From: an uncultured Lachnospiraceae bacterium
GTDB taxonomy: Bacteria; Bacillota; Clostridia; Lachnospirales; Lachnospiraceae
DNA length: 7,848 bases
Direction of reading: 5' to 3'
Assembly: GCA_902782715.1 (NCBI GenBank)
Contig: CACZOG010000120.1
Span: 1-7,848, forward strand
Of the stretch, positions 1 through 6,927 are shown in pieces. The position numbers were made by a program, and so were the translations under genes. Position 1 is the stretch's first letter; the number at the start of each line of letters is the position of its first letter. The notes under the pieces are model-generated. The model saw nothing but the letters and a program-made list of their open reading frames with translations, was not told the origin of the DNA and did not search any database.

Positions 1-2457
1 GATAAACTGTATGTTGTAAAGTCCGATGATGCCGATTCCGAGTCCAAGTCTCTTGGTATAATCAAGGATCGTTTCCTTAACTTTATCTGAAAGACTAAGG
101 GGCGGGTAAACGCTTATCGAGTCTCCGGAATGAACGCCGGTACGCTCCACGAGTTCCATGATCCCGGGAACGAATACGTCTTTGCCGTCACATACCGCAT
201 CAACTTCGACCTCTTTACCGCGGATGTATCTGTCGACTAAAACAGGCTTGTCCACGTCAATTTCAACGGCTGTTTTTAAGTACTTGTAAAGTTCTTCTTC
301 CTTGGCAACGATCTGCATTGCTCGTCCGCCGAGAACGAATGAAGGACGAACAAGAACGGGGTAACCGATACGCTTCGCTGCTGCGATTCCTTCTTCGATG
401 CTTGTTACCGCACAGCCTTCGGGCTGGGGAATGTTAAGGCTTAAAAGAAGATGCTCGAAGAGATCCCTGTCTTCGGCTTTGGCGATCGCATCACAGTCTG
501 TACCGATGATCTTAACGCCTCTTTCGTGAAGAGGAAGAGCAAGGTTGATGGCTGTCTGTCCGCCGAGTGTTGCGATAACTCCTTCAGGCTTTTCGAGTTC
601 GATGATGTTCATTACATCCTCAACGCAGAGGGGCTCGAAGTAAAGTTTGTCGGAACATGTGTAATCCGTCGAAACAGTCTCGGGGTTATTGTTTATGATG
701 ATCGCCTCATATCCGGCTTTTTTAATTGTCATTACGGCATGAACGGTGGAGTAGTCGAATTCAACACCCTGACCGATCCTTATGGGTCCCGAACCGAGAA
801 CGACGATCTTCTTTTTATCCGAAATGATCGATTCGTTTTCCTCTTCGTATGTTGAGTAGAAGTAAGGAATATAGCTTTCGAATTCGGAAGCACAGGTATC
901 GATCATCTTATAAACGGGAAGGATACCTTCTTTATGTCTTAGTGAGTAGATATCTAATTCGTTTGTATCCCAGAGAACAGCGATCTCCTTATCGGAGAAG
1001 CCCATTTTCTTGGCACTCTTAAGGATGTCGATATTGCCCTTGTTTGCACACAGATCTCTTTCCGCCTGCATGATGATCTGAATCTTTCTTAAGAAGAAAA
1101 GATCGATGGCGGTAACGGAATTGATTTCCTCGGGTGTAACGTCTCTTCTTAAAAGTTCGGCAATGGCGTAGATTCTGTCGTCGGTACCGATTTTTACGTA
1201 GTCGAGAAGATCTTTGGTCTCGGTAAAATCAAACTTGGCGTTATGAAGATGGAAGAGTCCGATCTCGAGTGAACGAACGGCTTTAAGAAGGCTTTCTTCA
1301 AAGGTTCGTCCGATGCTCATTACTTCGCCGGTTGCTTTCATCTGAGTGTTAAGAGAGTTGTTTGCATCCGTGAATTTATCGAACGGGAAACGGGGCATCT
1401 TGGTTACGACATAATCGAGTGTCGGCTCAAAAGATGCGGGTGTGTTTGCGATTGCGATCTCATCGAGAGTCATTCCGATACCGATCTTTGCGGAGACTCT
1501 TGCGATGGGGTATCCGCTGGCTTTCGATGCAAGTGCGGATGAACGCGAAACTCTGGGGTTAACCTCGATAAGATAGTACTGGAATGATTTGGGATCGAGT
1601 GCAAACTGTACGTTGCATCCGCCTTCAATCTCGAGTGCACGGATGATCTTAAGTGCACTGTCACGAAGCATGTGATATTCCTTGTTCGTAAGTGTCTGCG
1701 AGGGACATACGACTATCGAATCGCCCGTATGGATTCCGACGGGGTCGAGGTTTTCCATATTACAGATCGTGATCGCCGTATCATTGGAATCACGCATTAC
1801 TTCATATTCGATCTCTTTATAGCCTTTAATGCTTCTCTCGATAAGAACCTGTCTTACGGGAGAAAGCTCAAGGGCATTCTTCATAAGAGGAAGATATTCT
1901 TCTTCGTTCTCTGCGAATCCGCCGCCCGTACCGCCTAATGTAAATGCGGGACGAAGTACAACCGGGTATCCGATCTTCTTGATCACTTCAAGACCTTCTT
2001 CGATGCTTGATGCGATGTCGGAAGGAAGAACGGGCTCGCCGAGTTCCTCACAGAGTTCCTTGAAAAGTTCTCTGTCTTCGGCACGCTCGATACTTGTGCT
2101 CTTTGTTCCGAGAAGTTCGCAGTGACACTCGTTTAAAACACCTTTTTTCTCAAGCTGCATTGCAAGGTTAAGTCCTGTCTGTCCGCCTATGCCGGGCAAG
2201 ATGGCGTCGGGACGTTCGTAACGGATTATCTTTGCGATGTATTCAAGTGTAAGAGGCTCCATGTAAACCTTGTCGGCGATCGCCGTGTCGGTCATGATCG
2301 TGGCGGGGTTTGAGTTACAAAGAACAACCTCATAGCCTTCTTCTTTTAAAGCAAGGCAGGCCTGCGTTCCCGCATAGTCAAACTCTGCAGCCTGGCCGAT
2401 AACGATCGGTCCGGAACCTATTACGAGTACTTTTTTGATATCAGTTCTTTTGGACAT
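1..2457 (-). CDS. carB: Carbamoyl-phosphate synthase large subunit, 3' end outside window
   Basis: CarB makes carbamoyl phosphate from bicarbonate, two ATP and ammonia channelled from CarA, feeding pyrimidine and arginine synthesis in the cytoplasm. The frame stays open for 819 codons from ATG 2457 to the window edge; family members are about 1,060-1,080 residues. Visible landmarks are GSGPIVIGQAAEFDYAG (residues 14-30), the first ATP-grasp signature RPAFTLGGTGGG from Arg169 (same position as in E. coli), a second nucleotide-binding start GSGPIRIGQGVEFDYS from residue 555, GGQTAIN at 632-638, and the second ATP-grasp signature RPSFVLGGRAM from Arg704. The two halves show the family's ancient internal duplication. 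The end of the second ATP-grasp domain and the C-terminal MGS-like allosteric domain lie outside the window, so UMP or ornithine control cannot be judged. The start is supported by AGAGGA seven bases upstream and by the conserved N-terminus. It follows carA after 131 bp. Confidence 0.97.
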   Translation of the reverse strand, partial: MSKRTDIKKVLVIGSGPIVIGQAAEFDYAGTQACLALKEEGYEVVLCNSNPATIMTDTAIADKVYMEPLTLEYIAKIIRYERPDAILPGIGGQTGLNLAMQLEKKGVLNECHCELLGTKSTSIERAEDRELFKELCEELGEPVLPSDIASSIEEGLEVIKKIGYPVVLRPAFTLGGTGGGFAENEEEYLPLMKNALELSPVRQVLIERSIKGYKEIEYEVMRDSNDTAITICNMENLDPVGIHTGDSIVVCPSQTLTNKEYHMLRDSALKIIRALEIEGGCNVQFALDPKSFQYYLIEVNPRVSRSSALASKASGYPIARVSAKIGIGMTLDEIAIANTPASFEPTLDYVVTKMPRFPFDKFTDANNSLNTQMKATGEVMSIGRTFEESLLKAVRSLEIGLFHLHNAKFDFTETKDLLDYVKIGTDDRIYAIAELLRRDVTPEEINSVTAIDLFFLRKIQIIMQAERDLCANKGNIDILKSAKKMGFSDKEIAVLWDTNELDIYSLRHKEGILPVYKMIDTCASEFESYIPYFYSTYEEENESIISDKKKIVVLGSGPIRIGQGVEFDYSTVHAVMTIKKAGYEAIIINNNPETVSTDYTCSDKLYFEPLCVEDVMNIIELEKPEGVIATLGGQTAINLALPLHERGVKIIGTDCDAIAKAEDRDLFEHLLLSLNIPQPEGCAVTSIEEGIAAAKRIGYPVLVRPSFVLGGRAMQIVAKEEELYKYLKTAVEIDVDKPVLVDRYIRGKEVEVDAVCDGKDVFVPGIMELVERTGVHSGDSISVYPPLSLSDKVKETILDYTKRLGLGIGIIGLYNIQFI

Positions 2458-2464
2458 TTTTCTA

Positions 2465-2470
2465 TCCTCT
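2465..2470 (-). promoter_or_regulatory. carB ribosome binding site
   Basis: AGAGGA lies seven bases before the carB ATG. It sits between the start codon and the structured repeat, outside the repeat, so carB keeps its own translation signal. It also fixes the carB start at 2457. Confidence 0.75.
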
Positions 2471-2485
2471 ATTTATATTATGTAT

Positions 2486-2584
2486 GGCTTCCCCTTGAGG
2501 GCGAACGGCGTCCTGTGGACGCCACGTTTGTGAGCCGACCGAGCCGGAAGGCGAGACAGCTGTCAGCGAAGCTGACTGATGAGG
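2486..2584. repeat. Palindromic MITE-like intergenic repeat between carA and carB
   Basis: This non-coding block of about 99 bp is more GC-rich than the AT-rich bases beside it and is full of inverted repeats. On the plus strand these are an imperfect stem around CCCTTGAGGG (2492-2501), a perfect 7-bp stem GGCGTCC-TGT-GGACGCC (2507-2523), a 10-bp palindrome GACAGCTGTC (2555-2564), and a perfect 6-bp stem GTCAGC-GAA-GCTGAC (2562-2576) that overlaps it. GAGCCG occurs twice (2532 and 2541). TGTAT flanks the block at 2481-2485 and 2585-2589, as a target-site duplication would. The ends (GGCTTCCCC and GACTGATGAGG) resemble, from memory, a palindromic repeat family scattered through gut Clostridia genomes. 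No clear terminal inverted repeats or reading frame are seen, so it would be non-autonomous. Exact borders are uncertain by a few bases. Confidence 0.65.
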
Positions 2585-2588
2585 TGTA

Positions 2589-3704
2589 TTAATTAACCTT
2601 CCTTATCATATCGATGAATTGATCAAACAAATACGAACTGTCCTGAGGACCGGGCGCACTTTCGGGATGATACTGAACCGAAAAGCATCTGTCCGATTTA
2701 TTGGACACACCTTCAACGGTATTATCCAGAAGATTAACATGAGTTACCTCAAGACCTGTACCTTTAAGCGATTCGGTATCCACTGCATAGGAGTGGTTCT
2801 GGGAGGTTATCTCTATCTTTCCCGTGGCAAGATTTCTTACGGGGTGATTTCCTCCTCTGTGACCGAATTTAAGTTTGTATGTCTTGGCACCGTAGGCAAG
2901 AGATATGATCTGATGGCCGAGGCAGATTCCGAAGATGGGATATCTGCCTATAAGTGCCTTGATAGTCGCAATTGTTTCTTTAACGTCAGTGGGATCTCCG
3001 GGGCCGTTCGATACGAACACGCCGTCGGGATTGATCCGTATGATCTCCTCAGCTGTTGTGTTCCAGGGAACCTTTATCACGTTGCACCCTCTTGCGGTAA
3101 GTGAACGAACGATGTTCTGCTTCATTCCGCAGTCGATAGCCACAATGTTTAAAGGTCTCTGGCTCTTGTTGATAAAGCCTGTGCTTGAAGGGAAGGAGAT
3201 CGTTTCCTTGCAGGATACTTTGGAAACCGCATCCGTGGGAATGTCTGTTTCTTTTAAGATCTTAAGACCTTCTTCAAGCGTTGTTTCGATATTGGTGATA
3301 AGAACTTTTCTGCTTCCGAGATCTCTGATGGAACGGTTTAATTTTCTTGTATCAAGACCGTAGATTCCGGGGATCTTAAAGTTCTTTAAAACTTCGTCAA
3401 CGGTTTTCTCGCTTCTGAAATTCGAAGGTTCGTCATTTATCTCTCTTACGATCAGAGCACCGATCGTGGGATGAAGTGTTTCGTAATCATCGAAAGCCAT
3501 TCCGTAATTACCGATAAGCGGATATGTCATGACAACCGCCTGATACGTGTAGGAAGGATCGGAAATGATCTCCTGGTATCCGACCATCGATGTGTTAAAA
3601 ACGATCTCGCATACCTTGTCATCTCTGTCTCCGAAAGCATATCCAAAGTATTCGCTTCCGTCTTCGAGGATTATTTTTCTGTTATAGTCTTTTGAGGTTA
3701 ACAT
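2589..3704 (-). CDS. carA: Carbamoyl-phosphate synthase small (glutaminase) subunit
   Basis: CarA hydrolyses glutamine and passes the ammonia to CarB for carbamoyl phosphate synthesis. The 371-residue protein is of usual length. The N-terminal CPSase small-chain domain covers about residues 1-180 (for example FNTSMVGYQEIISDPSY at 36-52), and a class I glutamine amidotransferase domain follows. SNGPGDP is at 232-238. The nucleophile elbow GICLGHQ places the catalytic Cys at 261, and QYHPES supplies His346 and Glu348, so the triad is intact. ATG 3704 is preceded by GGAGAA at six bases' distance. The gene starts 27 bp after the purF stop and precedes carB. That leader is too short for a PyrR-type attenuator, so expression probably depends on readthrough from purF or further upstream. 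The stop codon touches the repeat that separates it from carB. Confidence 0.98.
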   Translation of the reverse strand: MLTSKDYNRKIILEDGSEYFGYAFGDRDDKVCEIVFNTSMVGYQEIISDPSYTYQAVVMTYPLIGNYGMAFDDYETLHPTIGALIVREINDEPSNFRSEKTVDEVLKNFKIPGIYGLDTRKLNRSIRDLGSRKVLITNIETTLEEGLKILKETDIPTDAVSKVSCKETISFPSSTGFINKSQRPLNIVAIDCGMKQNIVRSLTARGCNVIKVPWNTTAEEIIRINPDGVFVSNGPGDPTDVKETIATIKALIGRYPIFGICLGHQIISLAYGAKTYKLKFGHRGGNHPVRNLATGKIEITSQNHSYAVDTESLKGTGLEVTHVNLLDNTVEGVSNKSDRCFSVQYHPESAPGPQDSSYLFDQFIDMIRKVN

Positions 3705-3731
3705 GTTACATTCTCCATCAAAATGTATATC

Positions 3732-5144
3732 TTACTGAATGTCAGACAAATGTTTTTCGAAACGGTCCTTTCGGGTCTCAACCGGAACGCTTGTGGGATA
3801 TTCTCCCGAGAAGCATGCCGAGCAGTATTCGTTATTTCCGCAAAGGCTTGCAAGGTCTTCTACGGGAAGGAATCCGAGTGAGTCGGCTCCGATGATCTTC
3901 GCTATCTCTTCAACGCTGTAGTGGCATGCGATAAGGTTCTCTTCGGAATCGATATCCGTTCCGTAGTAGCAGGGATGTAAGAAGGGCGGGGAAGATATTC
4001 TCATGTGAACTTCTTTTGCGCCTGCTTCGCGAAGAAGCTTAACGATCCTGCCGCTTGTGGTACCTCTTACGATCGAGTCATCGATAAGAACTATTCTTTT
4101 ATCTTTTACAACGTCTTCGATCGCGGAGAGTTTGATCTTTACTTTATCGAGTCTTGCATCGGGAGCGATGAAGGTTCGTCCGATGTAATTATTTTTTATC
4201 AATCCGATCTCGTAATCGATGCCTGATTCGCGGCTGTAACCTAATGCCGCATCAAGTCCCGAATCGGGAACTCCGATAACTAAGTCCGCATCTACGGGAT
4301 GAGCTTTGGCAAGGGCGCGTCCTGCGTTAAGTCTTGCACTGTGAACACCTACACCGTCGATAACCGAATCATGTCTTGCGAAATAAATGTATTCAAAGAT
4401 GCAGAGTTTCTTGGGTTTCTGCTTACAGTGTTCCTTCTTTGATTCGATCCCGCTCTTTGAAAAAATGATTATCTCGCCGGGTTCGACATCACGGATGAAT
4501 TCGGCTCCGACTGCTTTTAACGCACAGCTTTCCGAAGCGATCACGTACTGACCGTCCTCTGTTTTACCGAAGCAGAGAGGTCTGAATCCGTGAGGATCCC
4601 TTGCGCAGATAAGTTTCTGCGGAGACATTAAAATAAGCGAATATGCACCGTCAAGCGAATACATTGCCTGACTTAATGCATCTTCGATCGAACCTGTTAA
4701 AAGTCTTTCTCTTGTTATGATGTAAGCGATTATCTCGGTATCGCTTGTTGTATGAAATATTGCACCGGAGAGTTCTAAGGTATTTCTTAATGCGAAAGCG
4801 TTGGAAAGGTTTCCGTTATGCGCAAGTGCCATTCTGCCTTTCTGGTGATTGACTTCGATGGGCTGGCAGTTGCTTCTTAAGGATGCTCCGGTTGTTCCGT
4901 ATCTTGTGTGTGCCACGGCCATGCAGCCTTCGGGAAGACGGGAGAGTGCGTCTGGTGTGAAGACCTCGTTTACCAGTCCCATGTCTTTGTGCGATGAGAA
5001 AACACCGTCATCGTTAACAACGATTCCGCAGCTTTCCTGACCGCGGTGCTGAAGTGCGTAAAGACCGTAAAAACATAAATTTGCAACATTTGCGGGCTTG
5101 GGTGAATATACACCGAATACTCCGCATTCTTCATGGATACTCAT
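3732..5144 (-). CDS. purF: Amidophosphoribosyltransferase, Fe-S type
   Basis: PurF catalyses the committed step of purine synthesis, turning PRPP and glutamine into 5-phosphoribosylamine. The 470-residue protein begins MSIHEECGVFG, so removal of a six-residue propeptide would expose Cys7 as the N-terminal nucleophile of a class II (Ntn) glutaminase domain (about 7-240). The phosphoribosyltransferase domain carries the PRPP motif VLIDDSIVRGTTSG (352-365). Cys248, Cys392, Cys441 and Cys444 match the four [4Fe-4S] ligands of the Bacillus subtilis enzyme (Cys236, 382, 437, 440 there), which points to the oxygen-sensitive Fe-S class. Two positions differ from the usual consensus: His258 in FARHDS (commonly Pro) and Asn319 in KNNYIGRTF (commonly Arg). 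ATG 5144 has AAGGA six bases upstream. The gene sits 65 bp after pyrG, with a stem-loop just before the ribosome site, and 27 bp before carA. Confidence 0.98.
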   Translation of the reverse strand: MSIHEECGVFGVYSPKPANVANLCFYGLYALQHRGQESCGIVVNDDGVFSSHKDMGLVNEVFTPDALSRLPEGCMAVAHTRYGTTGASLRSNCQPIEVNHQKGRMALAHNGNLSNAFALRNTLELSGAIFHTTSDTEIIAYIITRERLLTGSIEDALSQAMYSLDGAYSLILMSPQKLICARDPHGFRPLCFGKTEDGQYVIASESCALKAVGAEFIRDVEPGEIIIFSKSGIESKKEHCKQKPKKLCIFEYIYFARHDSVIDGVGVHSARLNAGRALAKAHPVDADLVIGVPDSGLDAALGYSRESGIDYEIGLIKNNYIGRTFIAPDARLDKVKIKLSAIEDVVKDKRIVLIDDSIVRGTTSGRIVKLLREAGAKEVHMRISSPPFLHPCYYGTDIDSEENLIACHYSVEEIAKIIGADSLGFLPVEDLASLCGNNEYCSACFSGEYPTSVPVETRKDRFEKHLSDIQ

Positions 5145-5159
5145 TTTATTTCCTTACTT

Positions 5160-5183
5160 AAACAGGTTTTTGCTGACCTGTTT
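5160..5183 (-). other. Stem-loop in the pyrG-purF gap, just upstream of the purF ribosome site
   Basis: A perfect 8-bp stem, AAACAGGT (5183-5176) with ACCTGTTT (5167-5160), encloses an 8-base A-rich loop. In the direction of transcription the stem is followed by AAGT and then the purF AAGGA site. The only U tract is the UUU inside the stem, so it is at best a weak intrinsic terminator. Read on the plus strand the tail is TTTTTATC, which looks more terminator-like, but no plus-strand gene is present. A role in dampening pyrG-to-purF readthrough, in purF translation or in processing is possible. Nothing in the sequence decides between these. Confidence 0.5.
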
Positions 5184-5209
5184 TTATCATGTATCTTTTT
5201 ATTTCCCGA

Positions 5210-6817
5210 TTATCTGCTCTTTGATAATTCAAGTGACGCTTTGACGAATCCTTTAAACAAAGGATGAGGTCTGTTGGGTCTGGACTTGAATTCGGGATGG
5301 AACTGTACGCCTACGAAGAAAGGTTCAGATGTGATCTCAACTGTCTCGACAAGTGAATCATCGGGAGCGGTTCCGCCGATCGTAAGACCGTTTTCGGTAA
5401 GTACTTCTCTGTAATCGTTATTGAATTCGTAACGATGTCTGTGACGCTCGCTGATCTCTCTTGCCTGATAGCATTTTTCCATAGTGGTGCCTTCTTTGAT
5501 AAGGCAGGGATAAGCACCGAGACGAAGAGTACCGCCCTTGTCGATGTCATCGCTCTGACCGGGCATGAAATCTATTACCTTGTTGGGTGTAAGTTCATCA
5601 AACTCACCCGAGTTTGCATCTTTTATGCCTGCTACGTTTCTTGCATAATCGATAACCGCGATCTGCATGCCGAGGCAGATTCCGAAGTAAGGAACATGAT
5701 TTTCTCTCGCATATTTCGCCGCAAGTATCATTCCTTCGATTCCACGTCCGCCGAAGCCTCCGGGGATTAAGATTCCATCAAGCGGAGCAAGCATTTCGTT
5801 AACCGTGTCGGCGTTGATCCCTTCGGAGTCAACCCAGTTGATCTTTACTCTTGTATTGTTAGCGTAACCTGCATGTCTTAATGCTTCTGCTACCGAGAGA
5901 TAAGCATCATGCAGTGCGACATATTTTCCTACGATACCGATGTTGACGCATTCGCTTCTGGTCTTGATGCTCTCAACCATTGCTTTCCACTCGTCAAGAT
6001 CGGGCTCCTTTGTCTCAAGGTTTAATTCTCTGCAGACAACCGATGAGAAATTGGATTTCTCAAGCATCAGAGGTGCTTCGTAAAGGTTAGGAAGCGTGAT
6101 GTTTTCGATAACGCAGTCGGGTTTTACGTTGCAGAAAAGTGATATCTTTTTGAATATTGATTCTTCAAGGGGTTCGTCGCATCTTAAAACGATGATGTTG
6201 GGGTTGATTCCCATTCCCTGAAGCTCTTTTACGGAGTGCTGTGTAGGTTTTGATTTATGCTCGTCAGAACCGTGAAGGAAGGGTACTAAAGTTACGTGAA
6301 TGAAAAGTGAGTTTTCTCTTCCGACTTCAAGTGCGATCTGACGTACTGCTTCGATAAAGGGCTGTGATTCGATATCACCGATCGTTCCGCCGATCTCGGT
6401 AATGACTACGTCAGCACCTGTCTTGTTACCTACACGGTATACGAATTCTTTTATCTCGTTGGTGATGTGAGGGATAACCTGAACGGTTGAACCTAAATAT
6501 TCGCCGCGTCTTTCTTTGTTAAGAACGTTCCAGTAAACTTTACCTGTCGTGAGGTTGGAATATTTGTTAAGATCCTCATCGATAAAACGCTCATAGTGAC
6601 CTAAATCCAGATCGGTTTCAGCGCCGTCTTCCGTAACATAAACTTCACCGTGCTGATAAGGGCTCATGGTTCCCGGATCGACATTAATATACGGATCGAG
6701 TTTCTGAGCGGCTACTTTAAGTCCGCGAGATTTAAGCAAACGACCGAGTGATGCTGCGGTAATTCCTTTACCGAGTCCCGATACTACGCCGCCTGTTACG
6801 AAAATATATTTTGTCAT
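5210..6817 (-). CDS. pyrG: CTP synthase (glutamine-hydrolysing)
   Basis: PyrG aminates UTP to CTP with ATP and glutamine, the last step of de novo pyrimidine nucleotide synthesis. The 535-residue length is typical. The N-terminal synthetase domain starts MTKYIFVTGGVVSGLGKGI, with its P-loop-like nucleotide site, and includes DPYINVDPGTMSPYQHGEV (41-59), EIGGTIGDIES (141-151) and the KSKPTQHSVKELQ segment (188-200). A class I glutamine amidotransferase domain begins near residue 290. GICLGMQ gives Cys381 as nucleophile, and QFHPEFKSRP gives His507 and Glu509, so the triad is complete. The start is fixed by AAGGAGG six bases before ATG 6817. It follows glmS after 110 bp of AT-rich sequence and precedes purF by 65 bp. 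The G-run transcript start and leader terminator of Gram-positive CTP attenuation are not visible in its leader. Confidence 0.98.
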   Translation of the reverse strand: MTKYIFVTGGVVSGLGKGITAASLGRLLKSRGLKVAAQKLDPYINVDPGTMSPYQHGEVYVTEDGAETDLDLGHYERFIDEDLNKYSNLTTGKVYWNVLNKERRGEYLGSTVQVIPHITNEIKEFVYRVGNKTGADVVITEIGGTIGDIESQPFIEAVRQIALEVGRENSLFIHVTLVPFLHGSDEHKSKPTQHSVKELQGMGINPNIIVLRCDEPLEESIFKKISLFCNVKPDCVIENITLPNLYEAPLMLEKSNFSSVVCRELNLETKEPDLDEWKAMVESIKTRSECVNIGIVGKYVALHDAYLSVAEALRHAGYANNTRVKINWVDSEGINADTVNEMLAPLDGILIPGGFGGRGIEGMILAAKYARENHVPYFGICLGMQIAVIDYARNVAGIKDANSGEFDELTPNKVIDFMPGQSDDIDKGGTLRLGAYPCLIKEGTTMEKCYQAREISERHRHRYEFNNDYREVLTENGLTIGGTAPDDSLVETVEITSEPFFVGVQFHPEFKSRPNRPHPLFKGFVKASLELSKSR

Positions 6818-6823
6818 CTGAAA

Positions 6824-6830
6824 CCTCCTT
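6824..6830 (-). promoter_or_regulatory. Consensus ribosome binding site of pyrG
   Basis: AAGGAGG is a full match to the anti-Shine-Dalgarno consensus, six bases before ATG 6817. It is stronger than the sites before purF (AAGGA), carA (GGAGAA) and carB (AGAGGA), and it settles the pyrG start. Confidence 0.85.
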
Positions 6831-6903
6831 ATCGTTTATATTTTCTGCATTTATGATCTGATTTTTTTATTGATTTCTGAAATGTGTTTTTTTTATCTTA
6901 TTG

Positions 6904-6919
6904 CCGGCTTTTTTGCCGG
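6904..6919. other. GC-rich stem-loop after glmS, without a U tract
   Basis: CCGGC (6904-6908) pairs with GCCGG (6915-6919) across a six-base loop, T6 on the plus strand and A6 on the minus. It begins nine bases after the glmS stop, where a terminator would be expected. In the glmS direction, however, the stem is followed by CAATAAGATAAAA and not by a T run, so it does not meet the intrinsic-terminator pattern. It may be a decayed or processing-type hairpin. The rest of the 6818-6927 gap is A-rich on the sense strand. It contains a small dyad ATTTC-A-GAAAT (6873-6883) and no promoter I can defend. Confidence 0.4.
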
Positions 6920-6927
6920 ACTTTAAA

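Noticed and set aside
451..855. 134-codon open frame on the plus strand
   Set aside because: It lies wholly antisense to the second half of carB, matches no family I recognise, and has no convincing ribosome site. The minus frame is unmistakably conserved CarB.
1672..2125. Plus-strand frames of 88 and 98 codons
   Set aside because: Antisense shadows of the first ATP-grasp domain of CarB. Their composition mirrors the carB codons.
1..2457. carB appearing truncated or lacking a stop codon
   Set aside because: The frame is open right to the window edge and aligns well with CarB, so the missing C-terminal quarter is a window boundary and not a gene defect.
2619..3363. Overlapping plus-strand frames of 161 and 142 codons
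   Set aside because: Both are antisense to carA, whose catalytic triad and full length are intact. They overlap each other and have no family signature.
1301..4185. 15-base identity between carB (1301-1315) and purF (4171-4185)
   Set aside because: Both encode IGRTF by chance in unrelated protein contexts with the same codons. No extended repeat surrounds either copy.
5145..5209. PurR box or purine riboswitch before purF
   Set aside because: No PurR-box-like pair of CGAA-type motifs is visible, and the 65-bp gap is too short for a purine riboswitch with its expression platform.
6818..6927. Candidate promoter for pyrG with a TATAAA-like -10
   Set aside because: The TATAAA is almost next to the ribosome site, and no TTGACA-like hexamer lies 16-18 bases upstream. 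A-rich DNA produces such matches by chance.
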